64,000 nucleotides of DNA, from contig CM041465.1 in NCBI GenBank assembly GCA_023213395.1, positions 235,545,741 through 235,609,740 on the forward strand. Direction: 5' to 3'. How positions within the stretch are numbered: the first letter of the stretch is position 1; every line of letters begins with the position of its first letter. The notes beneath the pieces are model-generated. The model saw only the letters and a program-made list of their open reading frames with translations, did not search any database and was not told the DNA's origin. Position numbers and translations under genes: made by a program. Positions 48,181 through 57,739 of the stretch are shown here, piece by piece. This DNA comes from Cycas panzhihuaensis (Eukaryota > Cycadophyta).

Positions 48181-49031
48181 AGATCTTCAAACATTCAAGT
48201 GTATTCTTCAACAAATAGATCTGCTGCATATACTTCTTTGACTGGCTGAAAATGCCTCAAAAGTTGCAGATATGCAATTGCTATCTTTTGTAGATTGAAA
48301 TATAGCTTGTAGCTAGAAAAAGCTTTTATGAATCTGCACAAATCTTGTGAAATAACACTGAATATACTTGTTATACCATAAGAAATAACCCAATAATGAG
48401 TGAATCTATTGAAAAAATATAATAAATCTGTTGAAAAACTTGTAGAAAATATCACCAAATAATGAAAAATCTCAGATCTGAAGTGAGACCCAGTAGATCT
48501 GCAAAAATATTATGTAAATGTTGTAGATCTAGCCTTAGTATAGCAGATCTATAGCAAAAAGTATCACAGATATGAACAAATATAATGTAAAATATTGAAA
48601 ACTTGTTGAAATAAGCGGTTATAGTAAAAAAATAGCAGATCTAAAGTAATAAATTGTAGATCTCTGAAAAAAACTTGATAACTTTTATATGCAGCTGATG
48701 CTCTTTTTGCAAATCTGCAAAAAATACCAAATAAGAAGACAAATAACTTGTAAACTGTCAAAATATATGGTCAATCTGTAAATCTGAAGGGAAAATAACT
48801 TGAATATGAGAATAAAACTTGAATGTATATAACTTGCTGCTGAAAAATCCTTTGTAGATCTGCACAAATCTGAAAATAGATCTCAGTAATATTTGTTGAA
48901 CTAGAAATATAGCTCAATAATAATTAAAATCTGCTGAAAATAATATATAAAGTTGCTAAAAATTTCAGAAAACCAATCTAGTTAATATATATTGCTTGTA
49001 AAAGAAATATGTTGTAGAGTGCCAGTAGATC
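48181..49031. repeat. AGATCT-rich degenerate repeat block
   Basis: The hexamer AGATCT occurs about eleven times in 850 bp, often as GTAGATCTGCA or CAGATCTGAAG with irregular spacing. About 0.2 would be expected by chance with equal base use. Confidence 0.75.
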
Positions 49032-49073
49032 TTGGTGCTCTTCTTCAAAGCTTCAGCAGGTCAGCAATCGCCT

Positions 49074-49085
49074 GCTCTGATACCA
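49074..49085 (-). other. primer binding site of copia-3
   Basis: Minus strand TGGTATCAGAGC (initiator Met tRNA type), two bases after the LTR end. Confidence 0.92.
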
Positions 49086-49087
49086 GA

Positions 49088-49494
49088 TGAAGGAAAATAT
49101 TCTTGCAAGACTAACAGGTTAGAACATATATCAAATAAGTATAAACTAGTATTGCATCAATACAGCAGTGTATCACCATTACAATAGCATAAACATATGA
49201 GAGCCTTGTTGTTCAATCCATTGTAGCAGAATGAGTATTACAAATCTTCCTCAAAAGTAGGTGGTGTCTAAAGACACCAGGGTTGTACACCCCTTAACAT
49301 TTATAGTTTGGGGGAGGAGGGAAACTCCTCAACCCCTGAATTCAAATTAATAATAAAATAATACTAACTTAACTCAAATGAAACTAACTCAACTTACCTT
49401 AACTTACCTTGACATGTTGAGCATCACATGTCTAAATTGAGGTGCACAATCCTGGTAGGTAAGAGGGAGTTGAGTGATGACATTACACCCAACA
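49088..49494 (-). repeat. 5' LTR of copia-3 (407 bp)
   Basis: Pairs with 43502-43908, differing at about 7 sites by eye. Confidence 0.97.
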
Positions 49495-49847
49495 ATGACT
49501 TTGAAGAAATGCCTTTCACTCCTTCTAAGGAGCCTCTTTTTTACTCTCTCTTAGAGTCTCACAAGGAAGATGAGTAACCTGACGACCATCATAGTCCCGT
49601 TGCCTCCACTTCCTTTATCACTTCATCTACTCGGAGTAAGGTCATCCATGGGGTGGATTATTTCAAGGATGATGAAGCCTTACTGAAGCACTTAGCAGGC
49701 TTTGAGCCTAACTTATCTTCTGGTCACCACAGGCTTGGTCACTAGAAGATCCTTACGATTAGGTCCACACTTGTCGACCCAATCCCGTCTCCTATTCCAC
49801 CTTTTCCCATTGACCTTGCCCCTCTCCACTTTAAGGAGGGGAATGCC
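49495..49847 (+). pseudogene. TatA-3 protease-RT linker, right of copia-3
   Basis: Continues the linker after the repeated target site ATGAC; aligns to 29349-29700 of TatA-2. Confidence 0.65.
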
Positions 49848-50740
49848 ATGTGCATGGGGGCAACCCAAGACATAGTCTTGGCCCTCAGTAAGGTCATTAA
49901 GGTTGGGATGGAATGCTCTCCTGATGAAGTAAGGGAGTGCTCCCTTTTGTTCCAGGAGTTTCAGGATGTTTTTGCATGGGATTATGCTGACATGAAGGGA
50001 ATTGACCCCTCCATTGTCACCAATAATCTCACTACCATCCCTGGCGCCTGCCCCGTGCGCTAGAAGTAATGTCCCCTTCACCTGAAGCTCTCAGCCACTA
50101 TCAAGATGGAGGTTAAGAAGCTCTTGAATGCTAGACTCATTACTTCCATTAATTACCCAAGTGGGTCTCCAATATTATCCCTGTTGTTAAAAAGAACGAG
50201 GTGATTTGTATATGTATCAATTTCCACAACATTTACAATGTTTGTCTTAAGGATAACTTTCCGCTCCTCTTCATCGATCAAATCATTGATCGTACGGCTA
50301 GATTTGAAGTCATGTCCTTAATAGATAGCTTCTCTAGCTACAACCAGATCTAGATTTCTCCTAAAGACTGCCACAAGATGGCCTTCACTACACCATGGGG
50401 TACCTTTGCCTATAAGGTAATGCCCTTTGGCCTTAAGAATGTAGGTGCTACTTATCAAAGAGCTATGCATTTCATCTTCCATGACCTCATTGATAACACA
50501 TTGGAGGTCTTCATGGATGACATGATTAGCCTTTCATATGTCAGGGCCCATCATCCTTCTGACTTGCAGGCTATCTTCTCACGATGCCGCAAGTACCATG
50601 TTAGCCTAAACCCGCTTAAGTGTATGTTTGCCATTACCTCAGGCAAACTCCTTAGATTTCTTGTATCCAAATAAGGAATCTAGATTGATCCTGACAAGGT
50701 TAGGGTAATCCTTGACATGCCGCCCCCTAGAACCCAATGA
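49848..50740 (+). pseudogene. TatA-3 reverse transcriptase, broken
   Basis: FQEFQDVFAWDYADMKGIDP, then MEVKKLLNARLITSINYP; a frameshift region near 50160-50370; then MAFTTPWGTFAYKVMPFGLK to FMDDMISLS (both Asp of the xMDD box kept), NPLKCMFAITSGK, IDPDKVRVILDMPPP. The motif with the first catalytic Asp reads SLIDSFSSYN here. Stops at the Lys/Arg-rich stretch and after LVSK. Confidence 0.85.
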
Positions 50741-51589
50741 TAGATTAAGTCGTTTCTAGGTAGGCTCAGTTTTCTCAAGCTCTTCTTGGCAGACTTCGCC
50801 GTAAGTACTAAACCCCTTACGAACCTATTAAAGAAGGGAGCTCCTTTTGTTTGGTCTGATAAGACTCAAAAGGCCTTCAAATGACTCAAGGAAGCCCTTG
50901 CTTCTGCTCCTATGCTGGCGCCTCCTCGCTTCGATAGGCCCTTCGTTCTTTATACCTCGATGACTGACAAGTCCTTAGGCACTATGTTAGCTCAGGAAGA
51001 TGACTCAAGAACTGAGAGGGCTATTTATTTCATTAGTCGCACCGTCATGGCTGTTGAACTTAACTACTCTCCTGCTAAGAAGGAGTGCCTCTCCTTGGTC
51101 CATGTGACCAAGAAGTTTAGACACTACTTGCTTGGTAATACCACCAAGGTGATCATCCAATCCAATCCCTTGCGATACTTGCTCACTCATTTGGATTTGA
51201 TGGGTAGGGTTGGATGTTGGGCCATCCTACTTCAAGAATTTGACCTTTATATCATTAACTAGAAATCAAGGAAGGGAATGGTGGTGGCCGAGCAACTCAC
51301 ATATGCCCCTATTCCTAACTCCTTTGATGCTCCCGTCGACGATTCTCTCCCTGATGAGTCTATCTTGATAATTCAGGATATCTCTCACTATCCATTCATT
51401 GGCAATGAGTGGTATGGCGATATAGTGTGGTATCTCACACAACAATAATACCACCTTGATGCTAGTAGTAAAGTTAGATCTCGTATCTGGACTTCTGCTA
51501 GGCAATACTTCCTCATGGATGAAGTATTGTACAAGAGGTCCTTCGATGGGATCCTCTTCTGCTGTGTCACTATTGACGAAGCTGACCAA
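50741..51589 (+). pseudogene. TatA-3 gypsy RNase H and linker
   Basis: Clean frame 50912-51262: APPRFDRPFVLYTSMTD, ERAIYFISRTVMAVELNYS, KKECLSLVHVTKKFRHYLLG. Then the linker APIPNSFDAPVDDSLPDES with stops. First of two RNase H domains. Confidence 0.85.
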
Positions 51590-52654
51590 ATACTTCATGA
51601 ATACCACCATGGTATTTGTGGGGGCCACTTTAGAGGCCAGTTTATAGCTTAGAGGATCCTTCGCATGGGTTATTTATGGCCGTCCCTTTTCAAGGATGCC
51701 CACACCTTTGCTCTGAGACGTCGGTGATGTCAAGAACATGCCAACATTTTCCATGTGCCTTCCGAGGCCCTTCACCCCATTATTTCTCTATGGCCTTTTG
51801 CTCAGTGGGGGCTAGACCTCATAAGGGCTATTTCTCTACCTTCGTCATCACAGCACAAGTTTATCTTGACTGCCACAGAATATTTCACCAAATAGGCAGA
51901 GGCCAATCCCTTAATTACTACCCCTAGTAAAACGATAGCTACATTTGTTTACCAGCACATCATTTACCATTTCGGGATTTCGGATGTCTTAATCACTGAC
52001 AATGGAACCCCCTTTTATAACAAGGAGATGGATGAGCTTTGCAAGAAGTTTAAGATTTCTCACAAAACTTCTTCTCCTTACTACCCTCAGGCAAATAGCC
52101 AAGTAGAGTCTTTCAATAAGACTCTTATCAATATCCTAAAGAAAACCGTTGCTCAGTCTCAAAAGGACTGGCACCTTCAGCTACCCTCTGCTTTATGGGC
52201 TTACCGCACCTCTATCCATTCTACCACGGGAATGATCCCATTCTTCCTGGTCTACGGTACGGAGGCAGTACTCCCACTGGAGGTGGAGATTCCTTCTTTG
52301 CGAGTCTCCCTTCAAGGACTCATTGATGAAGAGTCGATCTGTCAAGCTCGCCTTCTGGACCTCGAGGCTTTGGACGAGAGACGTTTAGCTGCCTACTAGG
52401 CTAACTTGGCATCCAAAGCTCACTCCTAAAGGACCTACGATAAACATCTTCATTCTCATCCTTTGTTTCCCGGGGACCACATCCTTAAGTTTGAATATCT
52501 CCATGACCATTTGACCAAATTCAAACCTCGATGGGTTGGCCCTTCTGTCATTATCAAGACCCTCAATAATGGTGCTTATAGGATCGCCACCCTAGAAGGG
52601 CTTGAATTTAAGAAAGCTATTAATGGGAAATTCCTTAAGAAGTTTTACTCATGA
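51590..52654 (+). pseudogene. TatA-3 integrase, stops only
   Basis: HEYHHGICGGHF gives the His part of the zinc motif; its Cys pair reads RR-CQEHA. Core: WPFAQWGLDLIRAIS (first Asp), DVLITDNGTPFYNKEMDELC (second Asp), QANSQVESFNKTLINILKK (Glu), TTGMIPFFLVYGTEAVLPLE. It ends NGKFLKKFYS with a stop at 52654. A few stops interrupt an otherwise continuous reading. Confidence 0.88.
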
Positions 52655-53134
52655 CCTCACTGCCACTTCACCACGCTCTGAAATGAGCCTAAACTACCAT
52701 ATTAAGTTGTTCCCATTCCTCCCAGCCACGGTTGGAATGGCAATTTAAGATGGCCTCTACTGTTTCTTTCTGGTTCCTCCCATGGAACCTATGTTCCCCT
52801 ATCCTTTTGGGACTTTTATCTTCCTATTTGGGCATCCTCCAATTAGGACGATGCTCTGGAGTATCATTACTCCTCTCTCTCACCTGGTGTTTCCTTCACA
52901 TATCCTACTATGCTCCTCCATGGACATGTGTGTTGCTCTATTTCTAACCTCACACCTCCCTATCACCTCTACTCATAGTGGACGTGTGTGCTCCTATTAG
53001 ATATATATCCATGCATGGAAGGAAATATGTGCATCATATAACAAAGAATCTATAACATATATAACAAAACATACATGTCATCTGTCGCACATGATATACA
53101 TACCATCACATATCAAAATGGGGTACCAATTACC

Positions 53135-53172
<38 letters not shown>

Positions 53173-53297
53173 AAATCATATGTCACATCATACATATGGG
53201 AAGCCGGTGTCCTTGCAAGGGGGGTACAATCATATGACTCTATATATGACCCCCTAGAGGCCCGTGCTTTTCCCTGCCAAAATCTAATACATGTGTC
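52655..53297. other. TatA-3 spacer where integrase and antisense gene converge
   Basis: No conserved frame. Contains an (AT)n run at 53141-53170 that is much shorter in TatA-2. Candidate 3' UTRs of both transcripts. Confidence 0.6.
53141..53170. repeat. (AT)n microsatellite in TatA-3
   Basis: About 15 AT units. Confidence 0.9.
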
Positions 53298-53929
53298 CTA
53301 CTCTACTGTTGCCCCGCTCCTAAGGTACCATCTCATGACCTGTGTGATCCCTCTCCTAGGTGACCACATCCCTCCGAGGCTCCTTCTGGCCCTTTGCGAG
53401 CTCCCCGCCTCGCTCCCCTCATCATGTGGCCATCTCGGGGTCGTCACTGCCATGTGGGTGTATGTCCTGCTCCTGCTCGACGTCGATGCCACCTGGTCTA
53501 CCAACTGATCATATCGAGCCTGAATACGATCCCTCTCTCCCTCTACTCCCTGGAGTCTCTCCTCCATGCTTTGGAACCTCTCCTCTGTCCCTCAGAGATG
53601 CTCCTCTAGGACTGCTAGCTGGACCACACTCCTTATGTCTCCACGTGCTCCTCCTTGAGCCTCTAGAGCCTGTACATGACTCTGTAGTACATTTCGCTTG
53701 CCCCTAGCCTCATCCAACTCCTGTTGCATCTGTTCCCTAAATGCTATATACTCTTAGGGCTCTACAGCCCAGATGTCTCTCACCCTCGCTAACGGGGTGA
53801 ATGTTGCCATTTGGGTACCTACTGATCTACGTGCATCATCTGCCTGGATAGGCAGTTGTCCTTCTGCATACACCTAAGGGAATATCTCCCTCACCATAGC
53901 CTCTACTAACCGTCGAATCTCTACGGTAC

Positions 53930-54041
53930 CTATAAATCCAACATACCATATGTCAGTATATACCCAACTGCATGTTGAAATAAAACCAAATCAAGCTATC
54001 TATCTGACTACCAAATGACTAAGGAAATGGTTAGGCCTCAC
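53930..54041 (-). other. intron 2 of the TatA-3 antisense gene
   Basis: 112 bp (109 bp in TatA-2), phase 1: exon 2 ends GCA-A and exon 3 begins GT-ACC. Removing it joins the two open frames without a stop at the joint. Confidence 0.68.
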
Positions 54042-55381
54042 TTGCTCTAGCCGCCGGCTCCTCTGCCCATGTAGTAACCTCTCCTCCTAGCTCCTCGTCA
54101 GCTGGTGGTACCTCCTCCTCAAGTACCACCTCTACCTAAGCCTCTCTCCTCACTGGGACTGGCTTAGTTGTCACCTCTCCAGATCTCCTCATGATCTGTA
54201 GCCTGCGGGCCCTTGTCACTAGCCCCCTGCTCTCCTCTGCAGCCCCTGATGGGCCTGCCTCTCCTCCGGCAGTCTCAAATAGCCCTGCTGCTCCTCCTAC
54301 TGTCCCTAATGGACCTGTCTCTCCCACAGGTCATGATGGGCCAGCCCTATCTCCTCCATCATCATCATCATCATCGCCTGAGAGTGCCCCTGCTCTGCCT
54401 GCCTCATCATTGATGTCCCACCTCACTGTCCTATACGGATTTGCCATATAATCTGTCATGGTGAGGAGGTCCAGTGATGTTGCCTCCACTAAGTGCCAGA
54501 TGTGGGCCTGGTCCTCCATCCCCCTCAGCCTAGTCTACCACCTATGGACCATCAGGGCCCACTTTGTAATGGGGTGTAGTCCCCCCACTAGTGCCACTGC
54601 TCCAAAATGATCGAAAAACCAGCACTGTAGCAATGTGTTGTATGATAACCCTCCTCTGCCTGTCATCCTGATAGTGTCAAGCTATGCAATGAGGTTCATA
54701 GCTATTAGGGTAGCCCAGTCCATCCTCTTGCTGGCCTCACAGCAGTGCATTGCATCCATCCATCCCCTAGGGATGTCCCTATAGTTATGTTTCCAGGAGA
54801 CCCAGAACAAAATGCATAACGAGATGAGCTTCCTCACCCGAGGAATCCTGGACATAACCATCGTCTGGAGAGGAATCCCTCTCCTCTCCCATTTGTCCAT
54901 TCCTATAAAGAATGCTACTGCCTCCTGATGTGCTACCTCATTGCTAGGTAGCACTCCCAGTATCACCGGCCTCCCAGTCGCCGGTACTCCCAAAATCCGT
55001 TGGATGTCCCTCGGCGTCACTATCATATCTCCTACGTGGGGTAGGTGGAAAACATACCTCCTCCTATCCTAGTGAGATATGATATCCACTAATAACCTCT
55101 AGTTTGATATGTACTGAGGTGTCTTTAGGGCCTTGAACAGGCTATACCTCTGCAAGGACCCCTTGTCCTCCTTGGACATCATCTCTATATAGATGAGCAT
55201 TACCATCCCTATATTCTCACAGTTATCCACCGCGATAACAGCCTGCCAACATCACAAACCAGTCAAGTCAATCCCATGTCGGTCCTCTATCTTCTTAGCT
55301 GTCTGTTAGCTCTATCTGCTTGAGATTTGGGGCCTCATGACCCCCCATCTTCTTTTTTCTATAGATCTACCTTCATAGCGT

Positions 55382-55411
55382 GCTAAACTTCGTGGTTCTG
55401 CAAAGTTTAGC
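55382..55411. promoter_or_regulatory. GGTNCC dyad 2 in intron 1 (TatA-3)
   Basis: 30-bp inverted repeat with perfect 9-bp arms GCTAAACTT and AAGTTTAGC around CGTGGTTCTGCA. Confidence 0.6.
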
Positions 55412-55440
55412 TCAGGTCCCGTGGTGATCGGGGCCCTACC

Positions 55441-55468
55441 ACAAAGATCGTGGCACCGCGACCTTTGT
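55441..55468. promoter_or_regulatory. GGTNCC dyad 1 in intron 1 (TatA-3)
   Basis: 28-bp inverted repeat; arms ACAAAGATCG and CGACCTTTGT pair at 9 of 10 positions. Confidence 0.6.
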
Positions 55469-55908
55469 CGCAGTATGAATGGCACCCCCCCAATAAGGGG
55501 GGGTTTCTGCCCTAAAAATCAAAAAAAAATCTTTCGGGTAGACCCCCGTGGGGCCCACCGAGACCAGGGCTCCCTAATGCCTAGGTCCCTCCTCTTTCTG
55601 GGTCTAATTCAGACTCTAAGAGGTCTCCATCTACCCATATAGGGCACAAGAACTACATAGAAAAAAAATAGAAATTATTCAAATTCAAACTTTGAAATGG
55701 GATGGGTTTCATGGGATCCACTCACTGGATCTAATTTGGCTGTCGCCATCACGCTCTGCTGATCCTGCCGACTCTCTCCGTGCTCTGATCCAACAGTCTG
55801 ATCTCCCTTCGCATGCCTCTAAAGTCAGGCAGTGCTCTGCTGTGTAAGGAAATGGCTATGGTTTCTCACGAGAGTCGGTGAAAATGAATCTATTTTCTGT
55901 TGAATTTC

Positions 55909-55919
55909 CTTATATATGT
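55909..55919 (-). promoter_or_regulatory. TATA box of the antisense accessory gene in TatA-3
   Basis: Minus strand CATATATAAGG, about 165 bp upstream of the ATG at 55749. Conserved in three family copies. Confidence 0.62.
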
Positions 55920-56446
55920 GGGGGCGGCCCCGATAAGAACTACCTCTATTTTTCCTCTCGTGACAGCCATTGGGACTGTCCTGTTTTCTTGATCATCTTT
56001 GTCTTCTGGTCCTGCCTCTCGTTGCACTCCTTTGGTGCCCTTTTTTACCCTTTCTTGTAAGTGCATTTATGGCACCTTACCATCGCACCCTTCCATAGGG
56101 CCCTTCTGCCTTGTTTTATGTGCCACTCCCGGGCATGCCCAAGTTTTTACTCGTTTGGTTCATTTCACCGTCCTGGACTTGTTTTCATAGCCCTTTTCTA
56201 CTCATGGGGTTTCCAAAGGGAATGCTCCCGTGCCCGGGGACATGTTTTGCTTCCCAAAGCGACCTTTAGTACTCTAGGGTGCCTTTTTTTCTGCCCACTC
56301 TCTGGTAGTAATCAGACCACTTGCTCTTGTCCTTGGGTAGCCTCATTGCTAGGTCATCCTACCCTTCACAACCACTTATTGCTTGCCTTTCAAGCCCCTC
56401 TTTTGCTCCATTATTATTTATTTACTGTCAAGACTTTGTGTCACCC
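55920..56446. other. TatA-3 spacer between antisense TATA and second RNase H
   Basis: No domain. Just before the RNase H start the text TTTATTTACTGTCAAG could be a splice acceptor; a similar T-rich run ending AG is present in TatA-2. The open frame from 56321 runs into RNase H without a stop. Confidence 0.5.
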
Positions 56447-56869
56447 ATGTCCCTCTATATTTTTACAGATGACAAAAGCTGCGGAAACCCTGGGCCTTCT
56501 GCCGCTGTGTGGATTCTTCGTAGCCCCTCTGGACATGATTTCCTGCGCTCTAGGATCTTTCTCCCAGAGGCTACCAATAATGAAGCTAAGTACACTGTTG
56601 TTATTGAGGCTCTCACCGATGCTCTCCATTTCCATCATGGACCTATTATCCTACTTTGCGACTCTCAAGTTGTGGTGTCCCATCTCACCCAGGTTTACCA
56701 GGTGCAATGCCCCTACTTGATAACCCTTACTTCGACCGCCAGTTCTCTCCTGGCTTGCTTCCCGTCTGTTGACATTCAGCACATTCCTCAGGCCCTTAAC
56801 GCTGAGGTAGATAGTCTCATTCACCTCATCCTTGAGTGCCACCTTCCTCTTCTTGCTGACCACCCCTGA
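56447..56869 (+). CDS. second (archaeal-type) RNase H of TatA-3, intact frame
   Basis: 140 residues, or 182 if started at 56321. Motifs: IFTDDKSCGNPGPSAAVW (first Asp; usual TDGGSRGNPG), ATNNEAKYTVVIEALTDAL (Glu), ILLCDSQVVVSHLTQVYQVQ (Asp), then ALNAEVDSLIHLILE (last Asp region, usually N-x-x-A-D). No stop. This RNase H type after integrase is known in plant Tat elements and is thought to be a separate acquisition from the gypsy RNase H. It is 3.8 kb downstream of integrase and not in a continuous frame with it, so it needs its own or a spliced mRNA. I chose 56447 because the homology starts there. Confidence 0.85.
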   Translation: MSLYIFTDDKSCGNPGPSAAVWILRSPSGHDFLRSRIFLPEATNNEAKYTVVIEALTDALHFHHGPIILLCDSQVVVSHLTQVYQVQCPYLITLTSTASSLLACFPSVDIQHIPQALNAEVDSLIHLILECHLPLLADHP

Positions 56870-57276
56870 GGCTTGTCCGGTCACTCTATCACCCAAGCCC
56901 TAGGTCGTCATATGCTTCACCTTGTGATCTGTTCTTACCTCTAAAACTTAGCCGCTAATAAGGTTAAACTATGGTGACTGCCAGTTCTATTTACTCATCT
57001 CTTCTACTTGATTATGCACATCTTTTTTTATCTTTTGTGGTGGGGGCAGCCCCCTTGCCCTTCATATTTTCCAGTCGATTTTCAGGTGGCATATAAGCAA
57101 CCCCTATGTTGTCTCCACCTCTACCTTCGTACCCATACGTTCTACCATGACATACGCTGGCATCCTTGACTACTATTATGATCTTGATTTATATATCTAT
57201 ATACACATGTGTTACTGATAATCGTGTTACCAGCATTTGCCATCGCAGCATGCTTTCGAGTGGTGAGGCTCTGCTG
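56870..57276. other. TatA-3 3' untranslated spacer
   Basis: Between RNase H and PPT; no gene. It is conserved with 1106-1511 and the complement of 22014-22420. Confidence 0.6.
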
Positions 57277-57288
57277 CCAAGGGGGCAG
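57277..57288 (+). other. polypurine tract of TatA-3
   Basis: CCAAGGGGGCAG directly before TGTTTCC. Confidence 0.92.
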
Positions 57289-57712
57289 TGTTTCCTAGCC
57301 TTCAAGAATGGATACAAAGTAATTGACTCAAGTAAGTGTAGGTATGCTTCTCACCTTATTGTTGTTTTCTTTTTTGATGAGTATATGCTTGCACGATATG
57401 ATTTTGTAGATGATCATATTATCATCTACACCTATCTAGCCTATGACGACTATAGCGGGGGCACATTCTTAGTGAGTGTGGCACCCTGGTGGCTGCGTCA
57501 CTTCCTGCATTCTTCCCTACTTATCTCAAGACTCATTTGGCTTACATCATCCCTGCCTGTGCGATGATCTATCATTGTTTGGTCGACTTATTACATCTTT
57601 GAGTCCTGTTGTCATTCCTTAAGGCTCATTTATTAGCTTGTCTATCTCTAGGTAGGTGTCCCTGCCCCCTACCAGCCTCCATGATCATACCAGATATTTA
57701 TGGTGCTACTGC

Positions 57713-57739
57713 AATATTTATGGTAGTACCGCGATATTT
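57713..57739. promoter_or_regulatory. GTACC-type dyad and direct repeat in TatA-3 3' LTR
   Basis: ATATTTATG and GATATTTAC arms around GTAGTACCGC; part of about 2.5 direct units of 20 bp from 57692. Confidence 0.55.

Larger units (their letters stand above)
44609..49073. other. copia-3 long non-coding leader
   Basis: About 4.5 kb between PBS and gag. AT-rich at both ends, with a clearly less AT-rich island at about 46000-46950 that holds a 53-bp tandem duplication. 48180-49030 carries eleven AGATCT hexamers. Short frames are scattered on both strands and none looks like a domain. Confidence 0.7.
43502..49494 (-). mobile_element. copia-3: gag-only LTR element (6.0 kb), youngest insertion
   Basis: LTRs of exactly 407 bp at both ends and a perfect TSD ATGAC (43497-43501, 49495-49499). 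The PBS (49074-49085) and PPT (43909-43920) fix the orientation as minus. The only coding frame is gag (43964-44608), next to the 3' LTR; the other 4.5 kb is non-coding leader. About 7 of 407 LTR positions differ, mostly transitions, so it is recent compared with its host. Resembles the published TR-GAG class of gag-only elements. Confidence 0.95.
55243..55725 (-). other. intron 1 of the TatA-3 antisense gene
   Basis: 483 bp, phase 0, donor GTGAGTGG, acceptor GATGTTGGCAG. Contains two GGTNCC dyads and a G-run/C-run segment near 55485-55505. Confidence 0.68.
53298..55749 (-). pseudogene. antisense accessory gene of TatA-3 (plant-mobile-domain-like plus coiled coil)
   Basis: Opposite strand to gag-pol. 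Predicted exons: 55749-55726 (24 nt, MATAKLDP), 55242-54042 (1201 nt), 53929-53298 (632 nt); total 1857 nt = 619 codons, in frame throughout. Introns use GTGAGTGG...TTGGCAG and GTGAGGCC...TTTATAG, at the same positions as TatA-2. Residues ~10-200 are PMD-like: ENIGMVMLIYIEMM, HVGDMIVTPRDIQRILGVP, NEVAHQEAVAFFIGMDKWER, WMDAMHCC. Residues ~296-305 are an Asp run (DDDDDDGGD), followed by Ala/Gly/Pro/Glu-rich sequence. Residues ~465-560 (EEHL, EERFQSMEERLQGVEGERD) look like a coiled coil. About nine in-frame stops, mostly explainable as CAG, CAA, CGA or TGG transitions, and no frameshift. Function unknown; nuclear action is only a guess from Grande. Confidence 0.8.

Noticed and set aside
47828-48458. 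Several 80-87-codon frames on both strands in the copia-3 leader
   Set aside because: AT-rich, rich in Phe, Tyr, Ile and Lys, overlapping on both strands, with no domain; expected by chance in such DNA.
53293-53707. Plus-strand frames over exon 3 of the antisense gene
   Set aside because: They are Pro/Leu/Ser/Cys-rich shadows of the coiled-coil exon; splice sites and conservation favour the minus strand.
56061-56720. 219-codon frame upstream of and overlapping the second RNase H in TatA-3
   Set aside because: It reads RNase H in another frame, is not open in TatA-1 or TatA-2, and is Cys/Ser/Phe-rich from T- and C-rich DNA.
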